Source of the DNA: Ascochyta rabiei | Lineage: Eukaryota > Ascomycota > Dothideomycetes > Pleosporales > Didymellaceae | DNA: 64,000 nt | Direction: 5' to 3' | Assembly: GCF_004011695.2 (NCBI RefSeq) | Contig: NC_082408.1 | Location: forward strand, 295,501 to 359,500 | Part shown: piece after piece, positions 7,815 to 18,412 of the stretch | Layout: every line of letters starts with the position of its first letter | Position numbering within the stretch: position 1 is the stretch's first letter | Notes under the pieces: model-generated | Told to the model about the DNA's origin: nothing | Databases searched by the model: none | The model's input: the letters and a program-made list of their open reading frames with translations, nothing else | Translations under genes and position numbers: made by a program

Positions 7815-10790
7815 ATGCGCCGCTACAGGTCTGGCGGCCCGGTGCGCGGCCATGGCGCCGTCGCTGTGCCTGATTCTTTCGCCATGGTACGCGCCTTCGA
7901 CAGCGACTCCAACCCCGCGAGACCCATTCGACCTTCACCGCTCGCTGCGAGCACGATCCATGGCCTGCCTCTCGACCTCCTCGACCGCCTCCGCTCCTTC
8001 CCTCTCTTTCAGGCCGCCCCTGACTCCTTCCTCGCCGCCATCGGTATGCATCTCAAGCCAGCACTCTACCAGACACACGACACCGTCCTCACCGAGGGCG
8101 AGACGGGCAAGGCCATGTACTGGCTCGTCCGCGGCGCAATGCGCGTCACCTCGCGAGACCAGGAGAGCACATTCGCTGAGCTGAAGCCTGGTGCTTTCTT
8201 CGGCGAGATTGGCATCCTCATGGATATTCCTCGCACGGCCACCATCATCGCAAACATGCGCTCGCTGGTCGTGCGTCTGAACAAAGAGGATCTCATGAAG
8301 GAGCTGCCCAAGTTCCCAGAGGTCCAACGAGCCATCATGGACGAGGCCAAGGAGCGTCTCGCCATCCTTGAGCGCAAAAAGAAGGAACTGGGCGGTGGCA
8401 GCAAGCGACCAGCGATTCCCGTACGGCAGATCACAGGAAAACGCGATCGCGAAGACGGCGATGTAGTCATGGCAGAGAGCGGCACACTGCGCGACGGAGA
8501 AGTGGTGAATGCCTACAAGAAAAGGAAATCACCGAGTCCAAGCCTGACGGAAGCCGCAGCCCACAGCGCCTTTGGCAGCATAGACGTACATGTTCGATCG
8601 CTACTGAAAGAGCTGCCACTGTTCTCTGAGCTGCCTGACGAGATTCTCCACTTTCTTGGTATGCGTGCTCAGCCATGCTCGTTCCCTCCCTTCTACGACA
8701 TCATCAGGCAGGGAACATCAGGACGCGACGTCTACTTCATAGTCAAGGGCGAAGTGGAGATTGTCAATGTGAAACCTGCCCAAAACAATGGCCACGCAGC
8801 CTTCGACCAAGGCAGACGGAGATCAATAGCCGCTGGCGAGCACAACTTCCATGAGGTGAAGGCTCGGTTGAGGGGAGGACAGTATTTCGGCGAAGTCGTC
8901 AGTCTCTCCCTAGCACCGCGCCGTACGGCTACCGTGCGATCGGTATCATCCGTCGAGTGCCTCATGATCAGCGGAGATACCCTCAGCCAGTTGTGGGATA
9001 AATGCACGCCAGATGTACGTCGGCAGGTGGAGTCAGTGGCCAAAGAGCGGCTTGAGACTGCAAAAGACAACGACGTGCACATGTCCGACTCAGAAAGCAC
9101 ACCGAAGATCAACGAGCTGGCTATCGCAGACACGAAGCGCCCACGGACGCCAAGAAGAAAAGAGAGTGTTCCAACGGTGACCTTCAGCGATCTTCCTGAT
9201 GTTGACACGCCAGTCACTCCGCCACGGAGAGATGAGAAGATGATGGAGCCTTATGATCCGGACCCATTCCTCAATCTTGACTTAGACAACGTCCGGTCCA
9301 GATCGAGACGGGGTTCACTTGCCCCTCCACCACCAGACTCGCCCTCAAGTCCCACCAAGACTAGCTTCTCTTCAAAAGACCCATCCCCAATTGGCTCACC
9401 TCTAGGCACGCCTCTAGGCACGCCTCTCCCGCTATCACCTATACCTAAACACGCGTCCACCCCACCCGAACCTGCTTTTGACTTCAAACGCCCGCGCATG
9501 ATAAGGAAACCGAGCAGATTTAGCAGAGGCCGTCTTCCGGACTCTGTTCTGACCAACATCTTCAGGAATTTCGATTTGTACGAATTGATGCAACTGCGAC
9601 AGATATCGTCACACTGGCACAAACTCATCTCTACCTCGCCCGATGTCCTCCACGACCTCGATCTTGCCAAGTACAACCGCAAAGTCACGGACCGCACGCT
9701 GATCGACGTCATCTGCCCTTTCGTTGGCACTCGACCCAAGCATATCAACATGAGCAATTGCTTCCACGTAACAGACGAGGGCTTCGGCGAACTGGCAAAG
9801 ACGTGCGCTGCTGGCGTGAAGATCTGGCGAATGAAGAGCGTCTGGGACATCACCGGTCCTGCAGTACTTGAGATGGTGCAGAAGGCCAAGGGACTGGAAG
9901 AGGTCGACCTTAGCAACTGCAGAAAGGTCGGTGACAACCTTCTTGCACGTGTGATTGGATGGGTTGTACCGGATCATCCCCCTCAGATGGCGGTGGCGCA
10001 GGCACACAATCAGGCACAGGCAAACAGCCGTCATAAGGGCAAGGGTGGAGCGAGCGGTCAGCCAGCACCAGCACCCCTGCCTCCTGGTACCGTTGTCGGC
10101 TGCCCGAAGTTACGACGCCTTACTTTGAGCTATTGCAAACACATCACAGATCGATCGATGGCACACATCGCGGTTCACGCAGCTAACCGCATCGAGTCGA
10201 TTGACCTCACGCGATGCACCACCATTACAGACATTGGGTTCCAACACTGGAGTGTGTATCCCTTCCCGCGACTGCAGAAGCTATGTCTTGCCGACTGCAC
10301 CTATCTGACCGACAATGCGATCGTCTACCTGACAAATGCGGCCAAAGGGCTGAGGGAATTGGACCTAGTAAGTCGATCATCACACCAATTGCAGAGTAGC
10401 ATGGGCGCTAATGTTGTTTCCCAGTCGTTCTGCTGTGCTCTCTCAGACACTGCAACAGAGGTTCTTGCTCTTGGCCTGCCTAACCTTACGCACCTCAACC
10501 TCGCCTTTTGCGGTTCTGCGGTTTCGGATACATCGCTCCGTTGCATCTCGCTGCACTTGCTCGAGCTTCGAAACCTATCTGTACGCGGTTGCGTACGGGT
10601 AACCGGCACAGGGGTCGAAGCCGTAGTGGAGGGCTGCAGGGACCTTGAGGTATTTGACGTTAGTCAGTGCAAGAATCTGGGACGATGGCTCGAGGCAGGA
10701 GGTGTTGAGATGGTTAGACAGAGAGGCCGCAGGGTCAAGTTCGAGACGGTCGCGGATGGTAGGTGGCGCGTGGGCCAGCAGCCGCTCTGA
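7815..10790 (+). CDS. Protein with two cNMP-binding domains, F-box and leucine-rich repeats
   Basis: Domains in order: cyclic-nucleotide-binding domain 1 (about residues 48-180, with F-F-G-E-I-G-I-L and R-T-A-T); domain 2 (about 262-405, with Y-F-G-E-V and R-R-T-A-T-V); a disordered Ser/Pro linker with T-P-P motifs (about 430-565); an F-box (about 570-618, L-P-D-S-V-L-T-N-I-F); and AMN1/GRR1-type leucine-rich repeats to the C-terminus (L-x-L-S-Y-C-K-H-I-T-D, I-D-L-T-R-C-T-T-I-T-D). The inferred role is an SCF ubiquitin-ligase substrate receptor that may be tuned by cyclic nucleotides or act as a sensor. A 57-nt intron at 10368-10424 (GTAAGT, GCTAAT branch, CAG) is predicted. It is a multiple of three and has no stop, so the unspliced frame also reads through; splicing gives L-D-L|S-F-C-C. 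The ATG at 7815 follows ccaccacc; a second in-frame ATG lies at 7884. Expected length is about 972 residues. Confidence 0.88.
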   Translation: MRRYRSGGPVRGHGAVAVPDSFAMVRAFDSDSNPARPIRPSPLAASTIHGLPLDLLDRLRSFPLFQAAPDSFLAAIGMHLKPALYQTHDTVLTEGETGKAMYWLVRGAMRVTSRDQESTFAELKPGAFFGEIGILMDIPRTATIIANMRSLVVRLNKEDLMKELPKFPEVQRAIMDEAKERLAILERKKKELGGGSKRPAIPVRQITGKRDREDGDVVMAESGTLRDGEVVNAYKKRKSPSPSLTEAAAHSAFGSIDVHVRSLLKELPLFSELPDEILHFLGMRAQPCSFPPFYDIIRQGTSGRDVYFIVKGEVEIVNVKPAQNNGHAAFDQGRRRSIAAGEHNFHEVKARLRGGQYFGEVVSLSLAPRRTATVRSVSSVECLMISGDTLSQLWDKCTPDVRRQVESVAKERLETAKDNDVHMSDSESTPKINELAIADTKRPRTPRRKESVPTVTFSDLPDVDTPVTPPRRDEKMMEPYDPDPFLNLDLDNVRSRSRRGSLAPPPPDSPSSPTKTSFSSKDPSPIGSPLGTPLGTPLPLSPIPKHASTPPEPAFDFKRPRMIRKPSRFSRGRLPDSVLTNIFRNFDLYELMQLRQISSHWHKLISTSPDVLHDLDLAKYNRKVTDRTLIDVICPFVGTRPKHINMSNCFHVTDEGFGELAKTCAAGVKIWRMKSVWDITGPAVLEMVQKAKGLEEVDLSNCRKVGDNLLARVIGWVVPDHPPQMAVAQAHNQAQANSRHKGKGGASGQPAPAPLPPGTVVGCPKLRRLTLSYCKHITDRSMAHIAVHAANRIESIDLTRCTTITDIGFQHWSVYPFPRLQKLCLADCTYLTDNAIVYLTNAAKGLRELDLVSRSSHQLQSSMGANVVSQSFCCALSDTATEVLALGLPNLTHLNLAFCGSAVSDTSLRCISLHLLELRNLSVRGCVRVTGTGVEAVVEGCRDLEVFDVSQCKNLGRWLEAGGVEMVRQRGRRVKFETVADGRWRVGQQPL
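10368..10424 (+). other. In-frame intron in the cNMP-F-box-LRR gene
   Basis: It starts GTAAGT and ends TTTCCCAG, with GCTAAT about 15 nt before the acceptor. Its length of 57 nt equals 19 codons with no stop. The 19 residues it would encode interrupt the leucine-rich repeat pattern, which resumes exactly after it. Retention would still give a full-length protein. Confidence 0.75.
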
Positions 10791-11740
10791 GCTGCCGATA
10801 CACAGAAGGGTCTGTTATTTACTGGAGTTGGGCACTTGAAGGGAGCAATGTTTGTGTTTGATTTGACAAGGACTGCGCTTTGGAAGGCGTAGCCGCATCG
10901 CATAGCGACTTTGTTGTACTGATATGTTCTCACGGCCGACGGTTTAGTTCTGGGTATGATCGCTACTATGATACCAGGTACGTCTGCACTGCAGACACCA
11001 CGTACAGCATTCTGTCGCTCTTCAGACCCAAGATTCGTTGGAAGGAGTCCATCATGTATGTTCGCAAGCGAGGATATCGCAAGCGAGGATATTTACACAC
11101 AATCTTTCCTACTTCTCTCGCCCCACGCCACATAGAGTCGCACATGTGGTATTGCTGAAGCCCACCATTGCCACATCCAAGCACCCAACCCTACACCACC
11201 CAGATCCAGCAAGCCCTCGTCTCATCCGTTCTCGACGCCTCAGCCTCCACGCTTTCACGCCTTTACATCTCCCGCACATGTCGAGCCAGAACGAGAGGCC
11301 CCGTTGTGGCGTGCTGCTTGTGGAGGAGGGAGGGTGGGGGTGCGGATGTGCAGATGGAAAGTATGCGAGAGAATGCGGTTGAACACGGTGTATGGCACAG
11401 TGGAGTAATGAATGGGAGTAGGTGCGGTGTGTAAACCACTCGGATCCTCGTCTTTGATGAGTGTATATTCTACTGCCGCAGTGTCCTTGTTTGTGCGTCG
11501 AGCATGGGCTCTGGCTGTAGTGGCTGGTGGACAAGAGAGCGTGGTGCATTGCAACGGCAGCACGCCTGCTTTGGCCGGTCTGTGAAGGAACAGACAGATG
11601 CGTTTTGCCTGTTTCGATGCGCTTCAACTGCGCGCGGTGCGTGTCTGCGGCGCGCCCTGCGTCTGCTGCATTGCGGGAAGGAGATGACATGGCAAGGAAG
11701 CACGTGGTGTTCTCGCTGCGCGTGTCAAGACTCTCCGTCT
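10791..11740. other. Convergent intergenic region, no gene seen
   Basis: This holds the 3' ends of the F-box gene (plus) and RRP41 (minus). A 15-bp direct duplication (cgcaagcgaggatat) lies at about 11061-11090. Longer open frames on both strands overlap one another and have no recognisable domain. Confidence 0.45.
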
Positions 11741-12496
11741 TCATCCAAACCGCTTCCCATACCCCTTGACGACGCCATCCAGTATCCCCCTCATCCGCTT
11801 GCACCCTTCTATCCCAACTGCCAGCATGCCCTCCAGCCGCTCCATGCGCACTCTGGTCTCCATGACGCAGACGGCGACCTTGTCGCTCTCGCCCAAACAC
11901 CCCACGGTCAGAAAAGGCAGCTCCTGCTCCTCCAGCACATTGAGGTCCAGCAGCGGGTCGTCCGCGCTGGCGTTGTCTGCCGCGCTCGCCGAGGCAGACG
12001 AGGCCGCTGTGCAGGCGACGAGGTAATCTGTCATGGGTATACCCGCGTCGATGAGCGCGAGGGTCGCGGCATTAATGCACGCAGCCAGCAGCGACCCGTC
12101 CTGCGAGATGATGTGCAGGTTGATGGTGATGGTAGAATGCGGGTACAGATGCCCCAAGACAACACCCCCAAACGCCTCGCGCAGACAGTGCTCCATCTCG
12201 CTCGTGCGCTTATCGCCGCGCGCATTGCGTCGCCGGTCCATCCCGCTGAATGCTGCGCTGTTGATCTCGACCTCCAGCTTTGCCTGTCCGCCCGCGCCGC
12301 CGCGTGCGCCTGACGATCGGCCCTCGTGCGGTCCCGTGACGCTGCAGAGGATCTTCGTGTTGCCCATTTCAAGATACGACGAGCCGTCGGCAGCTGCTTG
12401 GGTCGAGATTTGGGCATGAATACGGCGCAGCTCGTTCCAGCGCCGGCCGTCGAGACGCAACAAAGCCAGGGAGTAGGTGCTTGTGTCGAGAGGCAT
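11741..12496 (-). CDS. SKI6: Exosome complex subunit RRP41/SKI6 (RNase PH fold)
   Basis: The 251-residue protein begins M-P-L-D-T-S-T-Y-S and has the RRP41 pattern. It shows L-R-L-D-G-R-R-W-N-E-L-R-R, then D-G-S-S-Y-L-E-M-G-N-T-K-I-L-C-S-V-T-G-P-H-E, then L-H-I-I-S-Q-D-G-S-L-L-A-A-C-I-N-A-A-T-L-A-L-I-D-A-G split over the core, and G-I-P-M-T-D-Y. RRP41 is one of six RNase-PH-like subunits of the exosome ring used in 3'-5' RNA decay and rRNA processing; in eukaryotes the ring is structural. The insert G-A-R-G-G-A-G-G and the Ser/Ala-rich loop (A-S-S-A-S-A-S-A-A-D) are likely lineage-specific. The gene is divergent from the SNF2 gene with about 377 bp between start codons. The C-terminal residues are less typical, so a small terminal exon cannot be excluded. 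Confidence 0.92.
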   Translation of the reverse strand: MPLDTSTYSLALLRLDGRRWNELRRIHAQISTQAAADGSSYLEMGNTKILCSVTGPHEGRSSGARGGAGGQAKLEVEINSAAFSGMDRRRNARGDKRTSEMEHCLREAFGGVVLGHLYPHSTITINLHIISQDGSLLAACINAATLALIDAGIPMTDYLVACTAASSASASAADNASADDPLLDLNVLEEQELPFLTVGCLGESDKVAVCVMETRVRMERLEGMLAVGIEGCKRMRGILDGVVKGYGKRFG

Positions 12497-12873
12497 TGTG
12501 TGTGGCTGAGCCTTGTGCTGGCGCAGTTGCCAGTTTAGAAGTTTGACTATCGGCTTTTCCGTAGTCTGCTATTGTGTGAGAGCTCGCGCTGAGTGTCAAT
12601 GTATCGATTGAAGCTTGTGAGGTGAAAGTGAATGGATGACGCTAAGCTGCCCAATATTTTGGCGTCCAAGCTTGGGTAGGGATCCTGGCATGTGGGAAGC
12701 GCCCCTCTCTCACGTGCTGGCGCGCTGACGTGACGCGCCTTCCTTGTCGCGTGTTTCCCTGGCTTCTGCACATTGACACGAACACTGACTCAACACCAAC
12801 AGTGGCCTTTTGGCTGTTTTAAGACCCTGCATGATGTGTTTGTAAAAGCTAATGAGGCGTCTGCCGGTCTTGC
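12497..12873. promoter_or_regulatory. Shared promoter between RRP41 and SNF2 genes
   Basis: These 377 bp separate two divergent start codons and so must carry both promoters. I see no strong TATA box. A CACGTG (E-box-like) sits near 12711-12716, within tctcacgtgctgg. The arrangement is inferred from gene orientation only. Confidence 0.45.
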
Positions 12874-15800
12874 ATGTCCCAGCCGCTTATCATGTCGTTT
12901 TCTCACACCAAGGCCAACAAGGAACATCACAGAGCTCTTCAGGCATTTGCCGAGAGCGAGGCTGTCAGCGACGGTCAAGACAGCGACGATGGTTTCGATA
13001 TCGTCGAGTCTTCGCGCAAAGGCCTTGACCTTTCGCAGTACATCGAGGGTGAGAGGAAGCCCTGCAGCTACAACAAACCAACAACTACTGACAGCACATA
13101 GCACTCACACAAACACAGACGCAGTCCCAGCATGCTTGTGGTCAGGACAACGCTGAAGAAACTGCAGAAACTGTCACTGACGACGATGAGCCGTTGACGA
13201 AATCACCAACACCCCAGGACCAGCCAGCCGCAGAGTCCGAGACCGACGATGACGAACATGATGTGGAATCGGAGTGGTCTGAAGAGGACACGCGAGCCGC
13301 CTACGAGGACTTCAAGAACCGCAGAACACTCAAAAGAAAACGTGCCGCTGCTGAGACGGTTCGCATTCGTCATCAAAAAAAGTCCAAAGCTGCAGCAGCA
13401 GCGAGTATTGTGGGTCGAAAGCATCCACCCAAATGGAAGCGTCAGGATGTCCGTGATGTTGCGTTCAGTACAGACTCTGTAGCCGGAGACGCCGATGATG
13501 CGACGTATCTGGACGACCCAATACCAGAGTACGTTGCCTCGCGTCAAAAGCACCTCAAGAAGCTGCACGAAGCAGGCCTTCGATACCCACCTAGCTACGA
13601 AGACATAGATTTTTCAGACTCTGAGACGGAAGAGAAGCCACAGCTCGATAAAGCGGTCAAGCCACAGCGCGGAAAGAAGAAGATCAGACTAGGTGGTGAA
13701 TCAGGAGGTGTCATCCCAGCGGCGATTGCACAATGGCTGCGCGATTACCAAGTCGAGGGTGTTGAGTTCCTGCACGAGCGCTTCGTCAAGCAGATTGGAG
13801 CTATACTGGGCGATGATATGGGCTTGGGTAAAACCATACAGGTCATTGCTTTCCTCACGGCAGCCTTCGGCAAAACTGCAACCAAGAGAGACGCCAAGTG
13901 CATGCGCAAGATACGTCGAGATGGTGATGGTCGCTGGTATCCCAAGGTACTTATTGTGTGTCCAGGTACCTTGATGCAGAACTGGGAAGACGAGCTCTCG
14001 AAGTGGGGCTGGTGGGAGGTCTACAGATACCACGGCAATGTTGCGGATCGGAAAGGTGTACTGGGTGCTGCTAAGAAGGGCATGTTGGAAATCATGATCA
14101 CAACCTACAATACCTACCGCATGAATGAGAGCGAGGTCAATACGATTGACTGGGACTGCGTCATCGCAGATGAGTGCCATTCGATCAAGAGCAAGTCGTC
14201 GGAAGTAACTGTTGCGATGAACAAGATCAATGCACTGTGTCGCATTGGACTCACCGGCACTGCGATCCAGAACAAGTACGAAGAGCTTTGGAACCTGCTC
14301 AATTGGGCGCGGCCTGGTGCATACGGATCAGCTCAGGAGTGGAAGCAGACGATCAGTCTCCCGCTGAAGCTGGGTCAAGCTCACGATGCAACAAACGCCC
14401 AGCTTGCCGACTCGCGAAGCAGAGCGCAAGACCTCGTTCACAACATCCTGCCCAGCGTCTTTCTTCGCAGGATGAAGACGCTCATTGCTGATCAGCTGCC
14501 AAAGAAGAGCGACCGTGTAGTTTTCTGTCAGCTTACCGAGACTCAGGCAGATGCATATCGAACCTTTCTTGAGAGTGACAGGTGCGAGTTCATCCGGACA
14601 GCGAAGGAGCCATGCGACTGCGGCTCTGGCAAATCTAGAGGCTGGTGCTGCTATTCAGAGATACCAGGCGAAGGCGAGAAGTGGGCAAAATTCATGTTTC
14701 CATGCATGGTCACGCTCCAGAAACTTGCGAACCACATCGCTCTTGTTGTACCCTCATCGACGGACAACAAGGAGAAGCAAGCAAAAGACTTACTAACCTT
14801 AGAAACCGCTTGTCCAGAAACCTTCCAAGAGCTTTGGCGCAACCGAGACGCTATCCTCAACCAGTCCCAACGCGAGTTTTGTGGAAAATGGAAAGTTCTT
14901 CGGCGGCTTCTTGACTTCTGGCACACCAACGGCGACAAGGTTCTCATCTTCTCTCACTCGGTTCGACTTTTGCGTCTCCTGCGCGGCCTCTTTGATGTCG
15001 ATGGCACCAAGTACAACTTTTCCTATCTCGACGGCTCGATGAAATACGAAGAGCGCTCCAAAGCCGTCGCAGACTTCAACGCCGATCCCGAGCAATTTGT
15101 CTTTTTAATCAGCACGAAAGCCGGAGGCGTGGGTCTTAACATTACGTCTGCGAACAAAGTCGTTGTTGTGGACCCGAATTGGAATCCAGCATACGACCTT
15201 CAGGCTCAAGACCGTGCATATCGTATTGGCCAAACCCGCGACGTTGAAGTTTTCCGTCTTGTCTCCAGCGGCACGATTGAAGAGATTGTATACGCGCGAC
15301 AGATTTACAAACAACAACAAGCCAACATCGGTTACAATGCGTCAGAAGAGCGTCGTTACTTCAAAGGTGTAATGGACCAAGCAAGCAAGAAAGGTGAGCT
15401 TTTTGGATTAGAAAACCTCTTCACGTTCCAGGAGAACAGCGTTTTGCTCCGCGACATCATGCACAAGACCAACGTGGCTGAGTCACGCGCCGGCGTGCAA
15501 GCTGTCGACTTTCAATTCGACGAAACTCAACACTCCTCCTCCGACGATGATGACATCTTGTCCAATAAAAATCTTGGTATCACAGGAGACGCCGACGATG
15601 GGAATTTAGCCAACATCAAGCGCCTTGCCGACACCCTTGCTTTTCCGACCAATTCCACCGAGGGCAAGAGCAAACGGGGGCGGAAGAAGTACCAAAAGCA
15701 ATCGGGCGCCGATCCAATCAACGCCATCCTAGCAAAAGCAGGCGTGCAATACACGCATGAAAACTCTGAAGTTATCGGCCGCAGTGAAATCGAAGCTCGG

Positions 15801-16211
15801 CTGGGCAAGCAAGCCATGGAGCTGCGCAACGACATCGATCTGAGCAAGAAACGCGTCTTTCAGGCTAGTCAGAGTCAGACCCAGCATCAGAACTCGCATC
15901 TACACTCGCGTCCCTTCGCCTATGTGCAGGACAACGAGGACGAAGATGATGAAGAGGCTAATGATGAGGGTCTAAGGCTCACGGGAAGCGCAAAGAAGGG
16001 CAGCGGGCTCCGCATCAGCTACAGATACCGCCCTGACGAGCGCATTCGGAAACGGCAGCTGTGCAGCATGGCTGAGAGCATGGGATTCGAAGACCCTGTC
16101 GAGTTTGCGCTATTGGTGGAGAGCAGTACGCAGACCGAGCGAAGAAAGATGTTAGAGCGTTTCTATCGTGGGAGGAGAAGGGATATTGCGAGCGAGTTGG
16201 AGCAAGCATGA
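12874..16211 (+). CDS. SNF2-family DNA-dependent ATPase, ERCC6L2-like
   Basis: Two exons are predicted: 12874-13048 and 13102-16211. The 53-nt intron (GTGAGA..CTGAC..TAG) joins I-E-A-L-T-Q-T-Q-T-Q and gives 1094 residues. After an acidic N-terminus the SNF2 helicase core has R-D-Y-Q-V-E-G-V-E-F-L, Walker A G-D-D-M-G-L-G-K-T (about residue 294) and the D-E-C-H box (about 413). Helicase motifs V/VI follow: S-T-K-A-G-G-V-G-L-N, then D-R-A-Y-R-I-G-Q near 765. The stretch Y-A-R-Q-I-Y-K-Q-Q followed by N-I-G-Y-N-A and Y-F-K-G-V is characteristic of ERCC6L2-type proteins. A Cys-rich insert (C-D-C-G-S-G-K-S-R-G-W-C-C) lies between the lobes. The expected role is chromatin or DNA-repair translocase in the nucleus. 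ERCC6L2 is the best subfamily match by eye; Rad26/CSB relatives are the alternative. Confidence 0.88.
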
Positions 16212-16362
16212 GGAGTTGAATACCCAAGGATTGGAACGCATAATAATACAATACTACATAAACATATAATAATCATTTATACTAAGCTTGTAGGACTAAT
16301 CTCAGGTAATTAATTGTATTTTAATTACAGTCTATTTAAATTGATGCACTGGGTTGTATATA

Positions 16363-18225
16363 ACGTATTCAACGGGTAAGTTGGCCACACAGGCGAGTTG
16401 GCCACTCTGCCAAGACCACACCAACATTCTACCCTATTATGGCTTGCATTAGCCTATATTGGCATTGTTTATAGTAGTACAGTATATAATATTATTTAGT
16501 AACACCTTCTTTAGGCTTTTTATACGTACACAAGTTATGCCCTATATTGTAGCACTTTTTATAGCATCTTTAGGTTACCTTACCTCCTTTAACATGTACT
16601 TACTTTCTTACCTTCTTACTATTACTATACGCCCTAAACTTAGTTAGAGTAGTTAATTAAAGGCCTTCCTTAGCTGTTAGGACTCCCTCCTGCTGTAACT
16701 GCTTTCTTTTATGCAATTTACGTCGCATAGCAGCCTTATTTGCTGCTTAAAGCCTAGTAATCTCTCTTTAAGCTAACACTAGCTTATATGCTACTATAGC
16801 TGCGCCTTTAGTAAGCTTTTTAAAGGCCTTAACTATTAAAGTTAGTAAGCTGCTTGCATGCCTTTAAATCCTCTCTTAAACCAGCGTTAATTGCGACCCT
16901 AATTGCAGGGTAGTGCTTAGGGTTTAGGACTGCTAGGGCTTATCTTCTATAGTAGGTAGCAGTAGGGTATGTAGGCAGACATTAAGACCTATTATAACCT
17001 GTTCTGGGTTAAAGGGGACTATTCTAGCGCCTTAGAAGCCTTCTTAGATATTGCTAGAAGTAAATGTCTCCTTATAGGCGTCTATAAAGTATAGTAGAAA
17101 CTTAGTTTTAGTAATATAAGTAATATAGTTATATATAAGATTTTTAGCTTAGCGCCTATATACCTTCTTTAGAGGGGCAAAATAACCTATATCTAGTAGT
17201 TATAAGAGGTAAGATAAGTATAGAGGTATACACAGTGTAATAATCTTTACTTCCTTACAGTATTATTAGAAGTTAAGGGAGTTGTGGCTCTTATAGCTAT
17301 TAATAAGGAGCAGCTAGTGTACTTCTTAGGTGCGCGTCTTTATATAGGCATTAAAGTGCTTTAACTAGTCTAGACTAAGCTTGTTAGTAGTCTATCTGTT
17401 CTTAGAGACTCTAATAACCCAGTTGTAGGGCAGGTTGTCCTCTTTATACCAGGTAGAGAGGTAGTTACAGCCTTTAAAGATAATAAAGGGTAGAATAGCC
17501 TACCCTATACTATTAATGCCCTATATAACTATTATCTACTCTTAATTACCCTACTATACTGCCTTTAGCTGTCCTTAACACTCTAAACCTATAATAACTA
17601 CTTCTACAGATATCTAGCCTATTATAAAGCCTGTCTTATTAAAGTTGTATATGTTATTATTCTAGATGCTATACTTAGCTTTAATATTTGCTATAAGCCT
17701 AAACTAGCCTTATATAATCTCTAGATCCTTATAGAGGGCTCTCTTATAGTTGTACTTACAATTAAACTTTACTTTAAGGTTAGGGCAGCGCTTAACAAAT
17801 ATATTAGGCTAGTTTATGCTAACATAGCCTATATTACGCTTAGTACGCAAAGAATTAGCTATATTAGCTATAGCAGCTAGCTAAGAGGCAAATCCTTATA
17901 CATCTAGCTTAAGAATGTACTTAGTAATTACATCCTCCTTAGTCTAATCTATATTCTGTTAACTTAGCGTACAATTAGCTTGTGCAGGTTATCCTGTATA
18001 TTAATTACGTAGTATGCTGTAAGGCGCGTTGTATATAGCTGCAGCGCGTTATATAGTAAGGTTTGCGTCTTATTTAAGTGCCTAGAGCGCAAGCTGTATT
18101 ATAGCCTCTTTTAAGGGCGTAGGTTTATGTTGTTGTTAAGTTATCGCGTTATAAGGTAGAATGTTGGTGTGGTCTTGGCAGAGTGGCCGACTCGCCCGTG
18201 TGGCCAACTCACCCGTTAAATACGT
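16363..18225 (-). mobile_element. Fot/pogo-like Tc1-mariner element A (1863 bp, RIP-damaged), TIR core TTGGCC
   Basis: TA target duplications lie at 16361-16362 and 18226-18227. The inverted repeats of about 60 bp match well: the left reads acgtattcaacgggtaag then ttggccac, and the right end is its complement with few changes. The body is a degraded transposase on the minus strand, recognised by its similarity to the two plus-strand copies at 30.6 and 39.6 kb, including the N-terminal region near 18000-18150. Stop codons are dense, so it is not functional. The two tandem terminal units carry TTGGCC (TCGGCC in one unit at the right end), unlike the other copies in this window. Confidence 0.9.
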
Positions 18226-18412
18226 TATACAAAGAAGATTTGTAGGTCAAGTAACCTCGCTAAACGAGCATCCGATGTACATCAGACCAGCTCGGTTTCA
18301 GCGTTGCTGGGATTGAGCGGCTTAAGCTGGATAGGGACGCTCTGCTAAGAAAAGAGTCTCGTATGTGGGTCCACACGCTCGGTTGCGCGACATGCTGCTA
18401 ATGCGCATCACC

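Noticed and set aside
11109..11900. 263-residue minus-strand frame overlapping the end of RRP41
   Set aside because: It overlaps the RRP41 coding region in another frame and shows no domain or codon pattern.
13194..16211. SNF2 gene as a single-exon 1005-residue protein starting at 13194
   Set aside because: That frame begins at TTG; the upstream exon at 12874 joins in phase through a good 53-nt intron.
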